A model generated the notes under the pieces. That model did not search any database, had not been told where the DNA came from, and saw nothing but the letters and a program-made list of their open reading frames with translations. Of a stretch of 64,000 nt of DNA, positions 1-10,340 are shown one piece after another (position 1 is the first letter of the stretch; every line of letters begins with the position of its first letter). The stretch is from Massilia sp. Root335 (GTDB taxonomy: Bacteria > Pseudomonadota > Gammaproteobacteria > Burkholderiales > Burkholderiaceae_D): the NCBI RefSeq assembly GCF_001425685.1, contig NZ_LMCY01000026.1, positions 301,973 through 365,972 of the forward strand, read 5' to 3'. A program made the translations under genes and the position numbers.

Positions 1-543
1 CTGCATCTCGCCCAGGCCCTGGTGCACTTTTTCCAGGCGGTCGGACACTTGGCGGAACGATTCCGTCAGGCGTGTCTCGAGCGTCGCGTGCAGCTTTTCG
101 TCGACGGTCTGGCGCATCTCTTCGAGGCGCTGCGCGTTGTCGTTCTGCAGGTCGCGGATCTTGGCCTCGAGCGTCGCGCGCACCTCCAGCATGCGCTGTG
201 CGTTCGACTCCGTCAGGTTCGCCAGCGCGCCGTTCAGCGTGTCGGAAAAGCGCTTCAGCGCGCGCGCCTGTTCTTCGCGGCCGCCCTGCGAATTCAACTG
301 GATCTGCTGGCGCATGCCGTCCAGCTGCTGCACGGTGGCGGCCTGGTTCTGCGCGAGATGCGCTGCCAGTTCCTGGCGCGTCGCCTGGGCGCTGGTCTGC
401 AGTTCCTGGCGCAGCTCGCGCTCCAGGCGTTCGAAGGCATGGCGTTCGTCGCCACCGCGCCGCGCACGGCTCAAGAGGACGACCTGCAGGCCGAGCACGG
501 CCAGCAGCGCCAGCGCGAGCACGATGAATTCGAGAGTCGACAT
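1..543 (-). CDS. rmuC: RmuC family protein, 5' part only (runs off the window start)
   Basis: The minus-strand frame starting MSTLEFIVLALALLAVLGL has no stop before the window edge, so about 181 N-terminal residues are visible. They form one N-terminal membrane anchor (about residues 5-25), then a long, nearly uninterrupted helical and coiled-coil region rich in Gln, Glu, Arg and Ala, ending in SFRQVSDRLEKVHQGLGEMQ. This is the arrangement of RmuC proteins, whose PD-(D/E)xK nuclease-like domain follows the coiled coil and lies outside the window. RmuC limits recombination between inverted repeats in E. coli. The start lies 14 nt after the globin stop, so the two are probably cotranscribed. 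The family call rests on the N-terminus only. Confidence 0.8.
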   Translation of the reverse strand, partial: MSTLEFIVLALALLAVLGLQVVLLSRARRGGDERHAFERLERELRQELQTSAQATRQELAAHLAQNQAATVQQLDGMRQQIQLNSQGGREEQARALKRFSDTLNGALANLTESNAQRMLEVRATLEAKIRDLQNDNAQRLEEMRQTVDEKLHATLETRLTESFRQVSDRLEKVHQGLGEMQ

Positions 544-557
544 GTCAGTGCGCGCGC

Positions 558-995
558 TCAGTGTGCCCGATTTCGCATCCAGTCGGCCGTCTGGTAGAAC
601 GATTGCATCAACTTGAGGCGCAGATCGTAGTCGTAGCCGAGATCTTCCAGCGCCATCGCCATGCAGCGCAGCCACTGGTCGCGCTCGGACGTGCCGATCG
701 CGAACGGCAGGTGGCGCGCGCGCAGCATCGGATGGCCGTAGCGCTCGATGAAGAGGTTCGGCCCGCCCATCCAGCCGGACAGGAACATGAACAGCTTGTC
801 GCGCGAACTGTCGTTGGGGACGGGGTGCATCGCGTGGATGCCGGCGAAATCCGGCTCCAGTTGCATGAGGTCGTAGAAACGGTCGACCAGTTCGCGCAGG
901 CGGGTTTCGCCGCCGATGACTTCGTACAGGGTGCGGGTCTCTTCCTGCTGCTCCTGCGCGTCCTGGGAATCTTGGGGTGCGTGGGGTTGTGACAT
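558..995 (-). CDS. Group II truncated haemoglobin (145 aa)
   Basis: A small haem protein of the truncated globin family, group II (YjbI/GlbO type), thought to bind O2 or NO or to assist respiration under low oxygen. Visible family signatures are LYEVIGGETRLRELVDRFY near the N-terminus, SGWMGGPNLFIERYGHPMLR, and RHLPFAIGTSERDQWLRCM, which carries the proximal-histidine and E/F-helix region. The frame is open further upstream, but the start MSQPHAPQDS is preferred because upstream codons fall in a repeat and have no family match. The first 20 residues are Gln/Glu-rich and poorly structured. The gene ends 14 nt before rmuC. Confidence 0.9.
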   Translation of the reverse strand: MSQPHAPQDSQDAQEQQEETRTLYEVIGGETRLRELVDRFYDLMQLEPDFAGIHAMHPVPNDSSRDKLFMFLSGWMGGPNLFIERYGHPMLRARHLPFAIGTSERDQWLRCMAMALEDLGYDYDLRLKLMQSFYQTADWMRNRAH

Positions 996-1079
996 CCATC
1001 CATGATAGCGCAGCGGAAGCAACACGTGGGAAGGCGGTTTGCCGCGGGTCAGCGATATGCAACACGTCTTGCGATGATG

Positions 1080-1142
1080 GTGGGCACAGGGTGCCCACCC
1101 TACTGCGATCCGGTCATCGTAGGGTGGGCACCCCGTGCCCAC
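1080..1142. repeat. Dispersed inverted repeat (GTAGGGTGGGC family)
   Basis: Two 24-nt arms (1080-1103 and 1119-1142) are near-perfect reverse complements separated by 15 nt. Each arm is also internally palindromic (GGGCAC..GTGCCC). The same core recurs at 14941-14972 and 34551-34666. It lies between the permease and globin genes, both on the minus strand. Confidence 0.8.
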
Positions 1143-1150
1143 GGAGGACG

Positions 1151-3682
1151 TCACGCTTCACGAAGGGTTTGTAGCGGCGGCTGCCGCAACACATTGCGCA
1201 GGCCGAACCAGCCGCCCGCCAGCGCGCACACGATCCCCACGACCAGCCCCGCCACCCACACCTGCGGATCGAACGTCCACGGAAACTTGAACTGGTACCT
1301 GGCCAGCGCCCAGCCCAGTGCCGCCGCGCCCGACGCCGCCAGCAGGCCGGACAGGCTGCCGACCAGCACGAACTCGATGCGCTGCGCCTGCGCCAGCTGG
1401 CCGCGCGTCGCGCCCAGCGCGCGCAGCAGGCCCGCTTCGCGCGTACGCTCGCCCTGCGATCCCATCAGCGCGGCGTACAGCACGAGCACACCCGATGCGA
1501 GCGTGAACAGGAACAGGAATTCCACCGCGACGACGACCTGGTCGAGCACCTCCTGCAACTGGCGGATGATGCCGCTGACGTCGATGACCGTGAGATTCGG
1601 CCACGCGCGCGTCAGCGCGTTGGCCAGGCCGATGCCGCGCGCCGGCATGTGGAACGCCGTCATGTACGTCGTCGGCGCGTTCTCCATCGCGGCCGGGTTG
1701 ATGATGACGAAGAAGTTGGCGCGCATCGATCCCCATTCCAGCTTGCGCAGGCTCGTGATCCTGGCCTCGACGATCTGGCCGCCCATGTCGAAGCGCATCG
1801 TGTCGCCCAGCTTCAGGCGCAGCGTGCGCGCGAGGCCCTGCTCGACGGACGCCTCGGCCACGCCCGGCGCGTCGTGATACCAGCGGCCCGCCGCGATCTC
1901 GTTCGACGCCGGCAGGTCGCGCGTGCTCGAGAGGTTGAACTCGCGCTCCGCGAGGCTTTTCGCGCGCTCGTCCGTGTACGTGCCGGCCGTGACGGCGCTG
2001 CCGTTCACCGCGACGAGGCGGCCGCGGATCATCGGATACAAGGTCACGTCGCGCACCCCGGCAGCGCGGATCGTGCGCGCGACGCCGTCGCGCTGGTCGG
2101 GCTGGATATTGATGATGAAGCGGTTCGGCGCATCGGGCGGCGTGGCCATGCGCCACGCGGACATCAGATCGCCGCGCACGACGGTCAGCACGAGCAGCGC
2201 CATCAGGCCGAGCGACAGCGCGACGATCTGCACGACCGTCGCGCCGGGCCGCCGCTGCAGCGACGTGATCGCGAAGCGCCAGGCCTGGTGGCGGAACACG
2301 CCGCGCAGATGACGCAGGCCGCGCAGCGCGCCCCAGCCGACGAGCGCGAACAGGCCGAACGCGCCGACGAAGCCGCCGGCAGTGAGCAGCGCGAGCTGCA
2401 GGTCGCCGGCCTGCCACAGCAGCAGGCCGACGAAGACGGCCGTGCCGAGGCCGTACGTGGCCAGCGCGAGCGGCTTCGGCGCCGCCTGTTCGCGCCGGAT
2501 CACGCGGTTGTGCGGCACGTTGCGCAGCTGGAGCACGGGCGGCAGCGCGAAGCCCACGAGCAGCAGCATGCCGGTGGCGACACCCTGCAGCGCGGGCAGC
2601 AGCGACACGGGCGGCAACTCGGCCGGAATGAGATTCTTGACCATCTCGAGCAGCACGAAGTGGGCGCCGAAACCGACGAGCACCCCGAGCACGCTGCCCG
2701 CGAGGCCGACGATGGCGAATTCGATGAGGAACAGGAGCCCGACCTCGCTCTGCGTCATGCCGAGGCAGCGCAGCATGGCACAGGCGTCCAGGTGGCGCTG
2801 CATGAAGCGGCGCGCGGCCATCGCGACGGCCACCGCGGCCAGCATCGCCGACAACAGGCCGACGAGCGACAGGAAACGCTCGGCGCGGTCGATCGTCGAG
2901 CGCATCTCGGGCCGGCCGTTTTCCAGCGTCTCGATGCGCACGCCGCGCACGTTGGCCTCCGCGATCCGGGCGCGCAGCCAGCGCTCGTAATCCGCGACCG
3001 CGGCCTGGTCGTTCGGCGATTTCGCCGCGACCTGCATGCGGTACGTGACGCGCGCGTAGGCGTCCACGAGTCCCGTCGCCTTGAGGTCGGCGAGCGCCAG
3101 CATCACGCGCGGCGCGAAGTTGGCGAACGACGCGCCGCGGTCGGGCTCCGATGCGATCAGGCGCGCAATTTTGAACGTCTTGTCGCCCAGCTGGATCGTC
3201 GAGCCGACCTTCACCCGCAGCGGCGGCAGCAGGTTGACGTCGACCCATACCGTGCCGGGGGCGGGCGTGTCGTGCGTGATGTCGCCGAGGGCTTCGCTGG
3301 CGTCGGTCGGGCTCGTCGTGACGCGCATCGCGCCGCGCAGCGGATAGTCCGCCGACACGGCCTTCACGGAGGCGAGCAGCGCCTGCGACGCGTCGCCCTG
3401 TCCCGCCTGCGCCATGCTGGGAAACGTCACCGTGTCGGCCAGCAGCAGGCCGCGCCGGGTCGCCTCGTCGCGCCAGTCCTGGCGCAGCGGCTGGTCGGCG
3501 TTCACGAGGAGGTCGGCGCCGAGCAGCTGGCGGGCGTCGCGGTTCAGGCCCGCGCGCATGCGGTCGACGAAGAAGCCGACCGCCGCCAGGGCCGCCACCG
3601 CGACGACGAGCGCCACCAGCAGGAAGCGCAACTCGCCGGCGCGCCAGTCGCGCGCGGTCATGCGCAGGGAGTGCATCAGCAT
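1151..3682 (-). CDS. FtsX-like ABC transporter permease (YbbP type, 843 aa)
   Basis: A large inner-membrane protein with the MacB/FtsX permease layout. It has an N-terminal membrane segment (FLLVALVVAVAALAAVGFFV, about residues 20-39), a long periplasmic domain, a first block of three membrane helices around residues 270-400, a second extracytoplasmic stretch, and a last block of helices at about 730-835. The length and the opening MHSLRMTARDWRAGELRFLL match the YbbP group. In E. coli its ATPase partner YbbA is adjacent; no ATPase gene is seen here, so it must be encoded elsewhere. GAGGA lies 11 nt before the chosen start. The adenine deaminase gene is 30 nt upstream on the same strand. The substrate is unknown. 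Confidence 0.88.
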   Translation of the reverse strand: MLMHSLRMTARDWRAGELRFLLVALVVAVAALAAVGFFVDRMRAGLNRDARQLLGADLLVNADQPLRQDWRDEATRRGLLLADTVTFPSMAQAGQGDASQALLASVKAVSADYPLRGAMRVTTSPTDASEALGDITHDTPAPGTVWVDVNLLPPLRVKVGSTIQLGDKTFKIARLIASEPDRGASFANFAPRVMLALADLKATGLVDAYARVTYRMQVAAKSPNDQAAVADYERWLRARIAEANVRGVRIETLENGRPEMRSTIDRAERFLSLVGLLSAMLAAVAVAMAARRFMQRHLDACAMLRCLGMTQSEVGLLFLIEFAIVGLAGSVLGVLVGFGAHFVLLEMVKNLIPAELPPVSLLPALQGVATGMLLLVGFALPPVLQLRNVPHNRVIRREQAAPKPLALATYGLGTAVFVGLLLWQAGDLQLALLTAGGFVGAFGLFALVGWGALRGLRHLRGVFRHQAWRFAITSLQRRPGATVVQIVALSLGLMALLVLTVVRGDLMSAWRMATPPDAPNRFIINIQPDQRDGVARTIRAAGVRDVTLYPMIRGRLVAVNGSAVTAGTYTDERAKSLAEREFNLSSTRDLPASNEIAAGRWYHDAPGVAEASVEQGLARTLRLKLGDTMRFDMGGQIVEARITSLRKLEWGSMRANFFVIINPAAMENAPTTYMTAFHMPARGIGLANALTRAWPNLTVIDVSGIIRQLQEVLDQVVVAVEFLFLFTLASGVLVLYAALMGSQGERTREAGLLRALGATRGQLAQAQRIEFVLVGSLSGLLAASGAAALGWALARYQFKFPWTFDPQVWVAGLVVGIVCALAGGWFGLRNVLRQPPLQTLREA

Positions 3683-3712
3683 CGTCGTCGGTCCTCGTGC
3701 CTGATTACTGGG

Positions 3713-5119
<1,407 letters not shown>

Positions 5120-5348
5120 GGCGAGGGACCTCGCCACCAGCGCGGATCCACGCCAGCGGGCTCCACGAGGTCCCGGTGAAACCGGATGAAAAAAAGAACA
5201 TCGCCCTTCGTTTTGTGTCAGATCTTCTGACCTCCAAAATTCAGACGGCGACCCCAACAAGAACGCTTGGGGACCTCGAAAAACCGTCGGGTTTTTCAAT
5301 GTCCCATCTGCCGGAACGGGGCTTGGGCGACCACCTTCATCGGTCGCC
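5120..5348 (+). promoter_or_regulatory. Structured 5' leader of prkA with mutually exclusive pairings
   Basis: Seen directly: segment A, GGGACCTCG at 5125-5133; segment B, its reverse complement CGAGGTCCC at 5166-5174; segment A', an identical copy of A at 5270-5278. A can also fold locally (GGCGAG 5120-5125 with CTCGCC 5130-5135). A' overlaps the right arm of a CCCCAA/TTGGGG hairpin (5252-5257, 5267-5272) and touches the left arm of a terminator-like hairpin, GAAAAACC/GGTTTTTC (5278-5285, 5290-5297). A last hairpin, GGCGACC/GGTCGCC (5326-5332, 5342-5348), ends 26 nt before the AGAGGA ribosome binding site at 5375. A/B and B/A' pairing exclude each other, as in attenuators and riboswitches. 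Function is inferred; no known RNA family was recognised. Confidence 0.5.
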
Positions 5349-5387
5349 GGACAGTGATTCAGTGTTAGCACATTAGAGGACATTCAC

Positions 5388-7310
5388 ATGACCATTTTTG
5401 ATAACTACGCAGCCCGCTACGAGCGTACCCGGGAAGAGGAATACTCCCTGTCTGAGTACCTTCAGCTTTGCAAAAAAGATCCCCTGACTTACGCCAGCGC
5501 TCCCGAGCGCATGCTGGCCGCAATCGGCGAACCCACCCTGGTCGACACCCGCCTCGACCCGCGCCTGTCGCGCATCTTCGCCAACAAGGTCATCAAGGTT
5601 TATCCCGCTTTCCGCGAGTTCTACGGCATGGAGGAAGTGATCGAACAGGTCGTTTCCTATTTCCGCCACGCGGCCCAGGGCCTGGAAGAGCGCAAGCAGA
5701 TTCTTTATCTGCTCGGGCCGGTCGGCGGCGGTAAATCGTCCATCGCGGAAAAACTCAAGCACCTGATGGAGCAAGTGCCGTTCTTTGCGCTGAAAGGCTC
5801 GCCGGTGAACGAATCGCCGCTCGGCCTGTTCAACGAAGAAGAGGATGGCGCCATCCTTGAAGAAGACTACGGCATCCCGCGCCGTTTCCTGCGCGCGATC
5901 CCGAGCCCGTGGGCCGTCAAGCGGCTGCACGAGTACGGCGGCGACATCAACAAGTTCCGCGTCGTCAAACGCTATCCGTCGATCCTCAAGCAGATCGCGA
6001 TCTCGAAGACGGAGCCGGGCGACGAAAACAACCAGGACATCTCTTCGCTGGTCGGCAAGGTCGACATCCGCAAGCTCGAGGACTACGCGCAGGACGACCC
6101 GGACGCCTACAGCTATTCCGGCGGCCTGTGCCTGGCGAACCAGGGCCTGATGGAATTCGTCGAGATGTTCAAGGCGCCCATCAAAGTGCTGCACCCGCTG
6201 CTGACGGCAACGCAGGAAGGCAATTACAAGGGCACCGAGGGCTTCGGCGCGATCCCGTTCGAAGGCATCATCCTGGCGCACTCGAACGAATCGGAGTGGA
6301 AGACCTTCCGCAACAACCGCAACAACGAGGCATTCCTCGACCGTATCTATATCGTCAAGGTGCCTTACTGCCTGCGGGTGTCGGACGAGGTCAAGATCTA
6401 CGACAAGCTGCTGCGCAATTCCTCGCTCGACAAGGCGCCCTGCGCGCCGGGCACGCTGCGCATGATGGCCCAGTTCGCGATCCTGTCGCGCCTGAAGGAT
6501 CCGGAGAACTCGAGCGTCTATTCGAAGATGCTCGTGTACGACGGCGAAAACCTCAAGGACACCGATCCGAAGGCCAAGTCGCTGCACGAATACGTCGACT
6601 ATGCCGGCGTGGACGAAGGCATGAACGGCCTGTCGACCCGCTTCGCCTTCAAGATCCTGTCCAAGGTCTTCAACTTCGACAACACCGAAGTGGCGGCGAA
6701 CCCCGTGCACCTGCTGTACGTGCTGGAGCAGCAGATCGAGCGCGAGCAGTTCCCGGGCGAGACCGAGCAGCGCTACATGTCGTACATCAAGGAACACCTG
6801 GCGAACCGCTACGTCGACTTCATCGGCAAGGAGATCCAGACGGCCTACCTGGAAAGCTATTCCGAGTACGGCCAGAACATCTTCGACCGCTACGTCACGT
6901 TTGCCGACTTCTGGATCCAGGACCAGGAATTCCGCGATCCGGACACGGGCGAAAGCTTCGACCGCGAGACGCTGAACGCCGAGCTCGAGAAGATCGAGAA
7001 GCCGGCCGGCATCTCGAACCCGAAGGATTTCCGCAACGAAATCGTCAACTTCGCGCTGCGCGCCCGGGCGACGAACGGCGGCAAGAATCCTGCGTGGACC
7101 AGCTATGAGAAGTTCCGTTCGGTGATCGAGAAGAAGATGTTCTCGAATACCGAGGAATTGCTGCCGGTAATTTCGTTCAACGCGAAGGCCAGTGCCGAAG
7201 ATGCCACCAAGCACGCCGACTTCGTTGCCCGTATGGTCGAGAAAGGCTATACGCCCAAGCAGGTCCGTTTGCTGTGCGAATGGTATCTGCGTGTCAGGAA
7301 GTCCTCGTAA
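5388..7310 (+). CDS. prkA: PrkA family serine protein kinase / AAA protein (640 aa)
   Basis: Homologue of E. coli YeaG and Bacillus PrkA, a stress-linked protein with an N-terminal AAA+ domain and a C-terminal kinase-like PrkA domain. The Walker A motif GPVGGGKS is at residues 110-117. Length (640) equals the family norm. AGAGGA is 7 nt upstream of ATG. It is the first gene of the conserved prkA-yeaH-spoVR set, which in enterobacteria responds to nitrogen starvation and stationary phase. A long structured leader precedes it, suggesting post-transcriptional control. Codon use is typical of the genome. A 679-codon open frame on the opposite strand is a by-product of the GC-rich codons. Confidence 0.96.
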   Translation: MTIFDNYAARYERTREEEYSLSEYLQLCKKDPLTYASAPERMLAAIGEPTLVDTRLDPRLSRIFANKVIKVYPAFREFYGMEEVIEQVVSYFRHAAQGLEERKQILYLLGPVGGGKSSIAEKLKHLMEQVPFFALKGSPVNESPLGLFNEEEDGAILEEDYGIPRRFLRAIPSPWAVKRLHEYGGDINKFRVVKRYPSILKQIAISKTEPGDENNQDISSLVGKVDIRKLEDYAQDDPDAYSYSGGLCLANQGLMEFVEMFKAPIKVLHPLLTATQEGNYKGTEGFGAIPFEGIILAHSNESEWKTFRNNRNNEAFLDRIYIVKVPYCLRVSDEVKIYDKLLRNSSLDKAPCAPGTLRMMAQFAILSRLKDPENSSVYSKMLVYDGENLKDTDPKAKSLHEYVDYAGVDEGMNGLSTRFAFKILSKVFNFDNTEVAANPVHLLYVLEQQIEREQFPGETEQRYMSYIKEHLANRYVDFIGKEIQTAYLESYSEYGQNIFDRYVTFADFWIQDQEFRDPDTGESFDRETLNAELEKIEKPAGISNPKDFRNEIVNFALRARATNGGKNPAWTSYEKFRSVIEKKMFSNTEELLPVISFNAKASAEDATKHADFVARMVEKGYTPKQVRLLCEWYLRVRKSS

Positions 7311-7492
7311 AAGGCCATCGCAAAACCAGGAGCGTGGGGCGGGCGCCGGAGCGCCCGCCGGCAGGAGCGGTGGCAGACTGACAAGGCCGGCCACCGAAAT
7401 CCGCGACGCCAACCACGTTACGACGCGGCGCGTTAATATACAGGGACCGGGAAGGAATCCGGCCCGCCGCGACTTTCAGCAGGAGGCCTGTT

Positions 7493-8764
7493 TTGACTTA
7501 CCTCATCGACCGACGCTTGCAAAGCAAGAACAAGTCTGCGGTCAACCGCGAACGATTCTTGCGTCGCTATAAGGCGCAAATCAAGGATGCGGTGGGCCGG
7601 GCGATCAAGGGTCGCTCGATCACCGACGTCGAAAATGGCGAAAAGGTTTCGATTCCCGTCAAGGACGTGAGCGAACCGCATTTCGGACACGCCCATGGCG
7701 GCGTCTGGGAGACCGTCAACCCCGGCAATACGGAATACCAGAAAGGCGACACGATCAACCGTCCCCGCAGCGGTGGCGGCGGCGCCGGACGTGGCAAGGC
7801 CGGCAACAGCGAGCAGACGACCGAAGACGATTTCATCTTCGAGCTCAGCCGCGAAGAATTCATGAACTATTTCTTCGAAGACCTCGAGCTGCCGAACATG
7901 GTGAAGACGCAGCTCACCCAGGTCGTCGAATACAAGAACCAGCGCGCCGGCTACAACATTTCCGGCACGCCGTCGAACATCCACGTGCTGCGCTCCCTGC
8001 GCGGCGCGCTCGGCCGGCGCATCGCGGTGGGCGGTCCGTCCCGCAAGCAGCTGACGGCCCTCGAACACCAGTTGCGCGAACTGCAGGAACAGGGTGTGGA
8101 AGACGACGACCCGCAGGTGATCGAGCTCAAGCACAAGATCCATCACCTTCATACGCGCCTGCTGGCAATTCCGTTCATCGATCCAATCGACTTGCGCTAC
8201 AGCAACCGGATCAAGATCCCGAAGCCGTCGACGGCGGCCGTCATGTTCTGCATCATGGACGTGTCGGGATCGATGGACGAAAGCCGCAAGGACACCGCCA
8301 AGCGTTTCTTCATCCTGCTGTACCTGTTCCTCAAGCGGGTCTACGAACGGATCGACGTCGTCTTCATCCGCCACCACACGGCGGCGGCCGAGGTCGACGA
8401 AAACGAGTTCTTCCACTCGCGCGAGTCGGGCGGCACCGTCGTGTCGTCCGCGCTGCACCTGCTGAACAAGGTCATCAGCGAGCGCTACAGCAGCGGCGAC
8501 TGGAACAGCTATGTCGCTCAGGCCTCGGACGGCGACAACTGGGACAACGATTCCGTGCTGTGCAGGCAGATCCTGAGCAGCGCGATCATGCCCAGGGTCC
8601 AGTATTACACGTATGTCGAGATCACCGACGGACCGCCCCAGAACCTGTGGGAGCAGTACGCGGAGGTGGCGGCCACGCACCAGAACTTCGCCATGCAGAA
8701 GATCGTGACGCCGGCCGACATCTATCCGGTGTTCCGCGAATTGTTCAAGAAGCAGCCAAAGTAG
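7493..8764 (+). CDS. yeaH: YeaH/YhbH family protein, DUF444, VWA-like (423 aa)
   Basis: Partner of PrkA in the stress operon. The N-terminal part is basic (SKNKSAVNRERFLRRYKAQI), followed by a Gly-rich linker at residues 92-105. The C-terminal half carries a von Willebrand A-like domain whose metal-ion site motif DVSGS is at residues 256-260. The start is TTG at 7493: AGGAGG sits at 7481-7486, exactly 6 nt before it, and the protein then begins MTYLIDRRLQ as in relatives. No ATG near this point gives the conserved N-terminus. The 182-nt gap after prkA contains no gene. spoVR follows after 12 nt. Confidence 0.94.
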   Translation: MTYLIDRRLQSKNKSAVNRERFLRRYKAQIKDAVGRAIKGRSITDVENGEKVSIPVKDVSEPHFGHAHGGVWETVNPGNTEYQKGDTINRPRSGGGGAGRGKAGNSEQTTEDDFIFELSREEFMNYFFEDLELPNMVKTQLTQVVEYKNQRAGYNISGTPSNIHVLRSLRGALGRRIAVGGPSRKQLTALEHQLRELQEQGVEDDDPQVIELKHKIHHLHTRLLAIPFIDPIDLRYSNRIKIPKPSTAAVMFCIMDVSGSMDESRKDTAKRFFILLYLFLKRVYERIDVVFIRHHTAAAEVDENEFFHSRESGGTVVSSALHLLNKVISERYSSGDWNSYVAQASDGDNWDNDSVLCRQILSSAIMPRVQYYTYVEITDGPPQNLWEQYAEVAATHQNFAMQKIVTPADIYPVFRELFKKQPK

Positions 8765-8776
8765 CGAGGCCCGCTC

Positions 8777-10303
8777 ATGCCAAGAGATCCCAACAACCCG
8801 CGCGCCCTGCCCGAGCAGTCCGAGTGGACGTTCGACCTGATCGAACAGGCGCACGAGGAAATCCGCCGGGTGGCCAGGAAGTTCGGCCTGGATACCTACC
8901 CCAACCAGCTCGAAATCATCACGGCCGAGCAAATGATGGACGCGTACACGTCCGTCGGCATGCCCGTCTCGTACAACCACTGGTCGTTCGGCAAGCATTT
9001 CCTGACGACGGAAAAGAGCTATAAGCGGGGCCAGATGGGCCTCGCCTATGAAATCGTCATCAACTCGAATCCCTGCATCGCCTACCTGATGGAGGAAAAC
9101 AGCCTGACGATGCAGGCCCTCGTGATTGCCCACGCGGCCTATGGCCATAATTCCTTCTTCAAGGGCAATTATCTGTTCCGGACCTGGACCGATGCCGACG
9201 CCATCGTCGACTATATGGTCTTCGCGAAGAACTATATTGCCGAGTGCGAACAGCGCCACGGCATCGACGCCGTCGAAGAGCTGCTCGATTCCTGCCATGC
9301 GATCCAGAACTACGGCGTCGACCGCTACAAGCGGCCCGCCAAGTTGTCGGTGGCACAGGAAGCGGCGCGCCAGAAGGAGCGCGAGGAGTACATGCAGTCG
9401 CAGGTCAACGAGCTGTGGCGTACCCTGCCGCGGCGCGAGGAACAGATCCGCGACCAGCCGCCGCCGCGCTTCCCGCTCGAGCCCGAGGAAAACCTGCTCT
9501 ACTTTATAGAGAAGTACGCACCCCTGCTCGAACCGTGGCAGCGCGAACTCGTACGGATCACGCGCAAGATCTCGCAATATTTCTATCCGCAGCGCCAGAC
9601 CCAGGTCATGAACGAAGGCTGGGCGACCTTCTGGCACTACACGATCCTGCAGGAGCTCTATAAGGAAGGGATCGTCGGCGACGGCTTCATGCTGGAATTC
9701 CTGCAGAGCCATACGAACGTCGTCTACCAGCCGCCGGCCACGAGCCCCTATTACAACGGCATTAATCCGTATGCGCTCGGTTTCGCGATGATGACGGACA
9801 TCAAGCGGATCTGCGAAGAGCCGACGGACGAGGACCGCGCCTGGTTCCCCGACATCGCGGGCAGCGACTGGCTCAAAACGCTCGATTTTGCCATGCGCAA
9901 TTTCAAGGATGAGAGCTTCATCGCCCAGTACCTGTCGCCCAAGCTGATCCGGGAATTCCACTTCTTCGCCGTGCTGGACGACGACCGCAGCGACAAGCTG
10001 ACGATTTCAGCCATCCACGACGAAGCCGGATACCGTTACGTTCGCCAGCAACTGGCCGATCAATATAATATCGGCAACCGCGAGCCGAACATCCAGGTCT
10101 GGCAGGTCAATACGCGGGACGACCGGGCGCTGACGCTGCGTCATAGCCAGTTCCAGCGCCGCCCGCTGAACCAGCAGGCCCATGAGGTTCTGAAGCACGT
10201 TGCACGTCTGTGGGGCTTCGATGTACGCCTCGAGACCGTTGACCCATCCGGGCGCGTCGTCAGCAGCCTGGAGTGCCGTCGCGAGAAGCGCGCACGTTAC
10301 TGA
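8777..10303 (+). CDS. spoVR: SpoVR family protein (508 aa)
   Basis: Third gene of the prkA-yeaH-spoVR operon (E. coli YcgB homologue). The biochemical role is unknown; the name comes from the Bacillus gene affecting spore cortex formation, but this organism is not expected to sporulate. Family blocks seen include MPVSYNHWSFGKHF, YEIVINSNPCIAYLMEENS, VIAHAAYGHNSFFKGN, QVMNEGWATFWHY and NPYALGFAMM. Length matches the family. His, Glu and Asp residues in the central blocks look conserved, suggesting a metal-bound fold, but this is inference. A rho-independent terminator follows 8 nt after the stop. Confidence 0.95.
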   Translation: MPRDPNNPRALPEQSEWTFDLIEQAHEEIRRVARKFGLDTYPNQLEIITAEQMMDAYTSVGMPVSYNHWSFGKHFLTTEKSYKRGQMGLAYEIVINSNPCIAYLMEENSLTMQALVIAHAAYGHNSFFKGNYLFRTWTDADAIVDYMVFAKNYIAECEQRHGIDAVEELLDSCHAIQNYGVDRYKRPAKLSVAQEAARQKEREEYMQSQVNELWRTLPRREEQIRDQPPPRFPLEPEENLLYFIEKYAPLLEPWQRELVRITRKISQYFYPQRQTQVMNEGWATFWHYTILQELYKEGIVGDGFMLEFLQSHTNVVYQPPATSPYYNGINPYALGFAMMTDIKRICEEPTDEDRAWFPDIAGSDWLKTLDFAMRNFKDESFIAQYLSPKLIREFHFFAVLDDDRSDKLTISAIHDEAGYRYVRQQLADQYNIGNREPNIQVWQVNTRDDRALTLRHSQFQRRPLNQQAHEVLKHVARLWGFDVRLETVDPSGRVVSSLECRREKRARY

Positions 10304-10310
10304 CATCCCG

Positions 10311-10340
10311 GCCCGCGCTACTCGGCGCGGGCATTTTTTC
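10311..10340 (+). terminator. Rho-independent terminator after spoVR
   Basis: GCCCGCGC (10311-10318) pairs with GCGCGGGC (10325-10332), a 6-nt loop between, followed by ATTTTTTC. It closes the prkA operon. Confidence 0.92.

Noticed and set aside
5373..7412. 679-codon open frame antisense to prkA
   Set aside because: It mirrors the GC-rich codons of prkA, has repetitive Arg/Leu/Ala/Val composition and no family features; prkA itself is a clear match.
7433..9961. 842-codon open frame antisense to yeaH and spoVR
   Set aside because: It spans two well-supported genes and their gap on the other strand; composition is that of a shadow frame.
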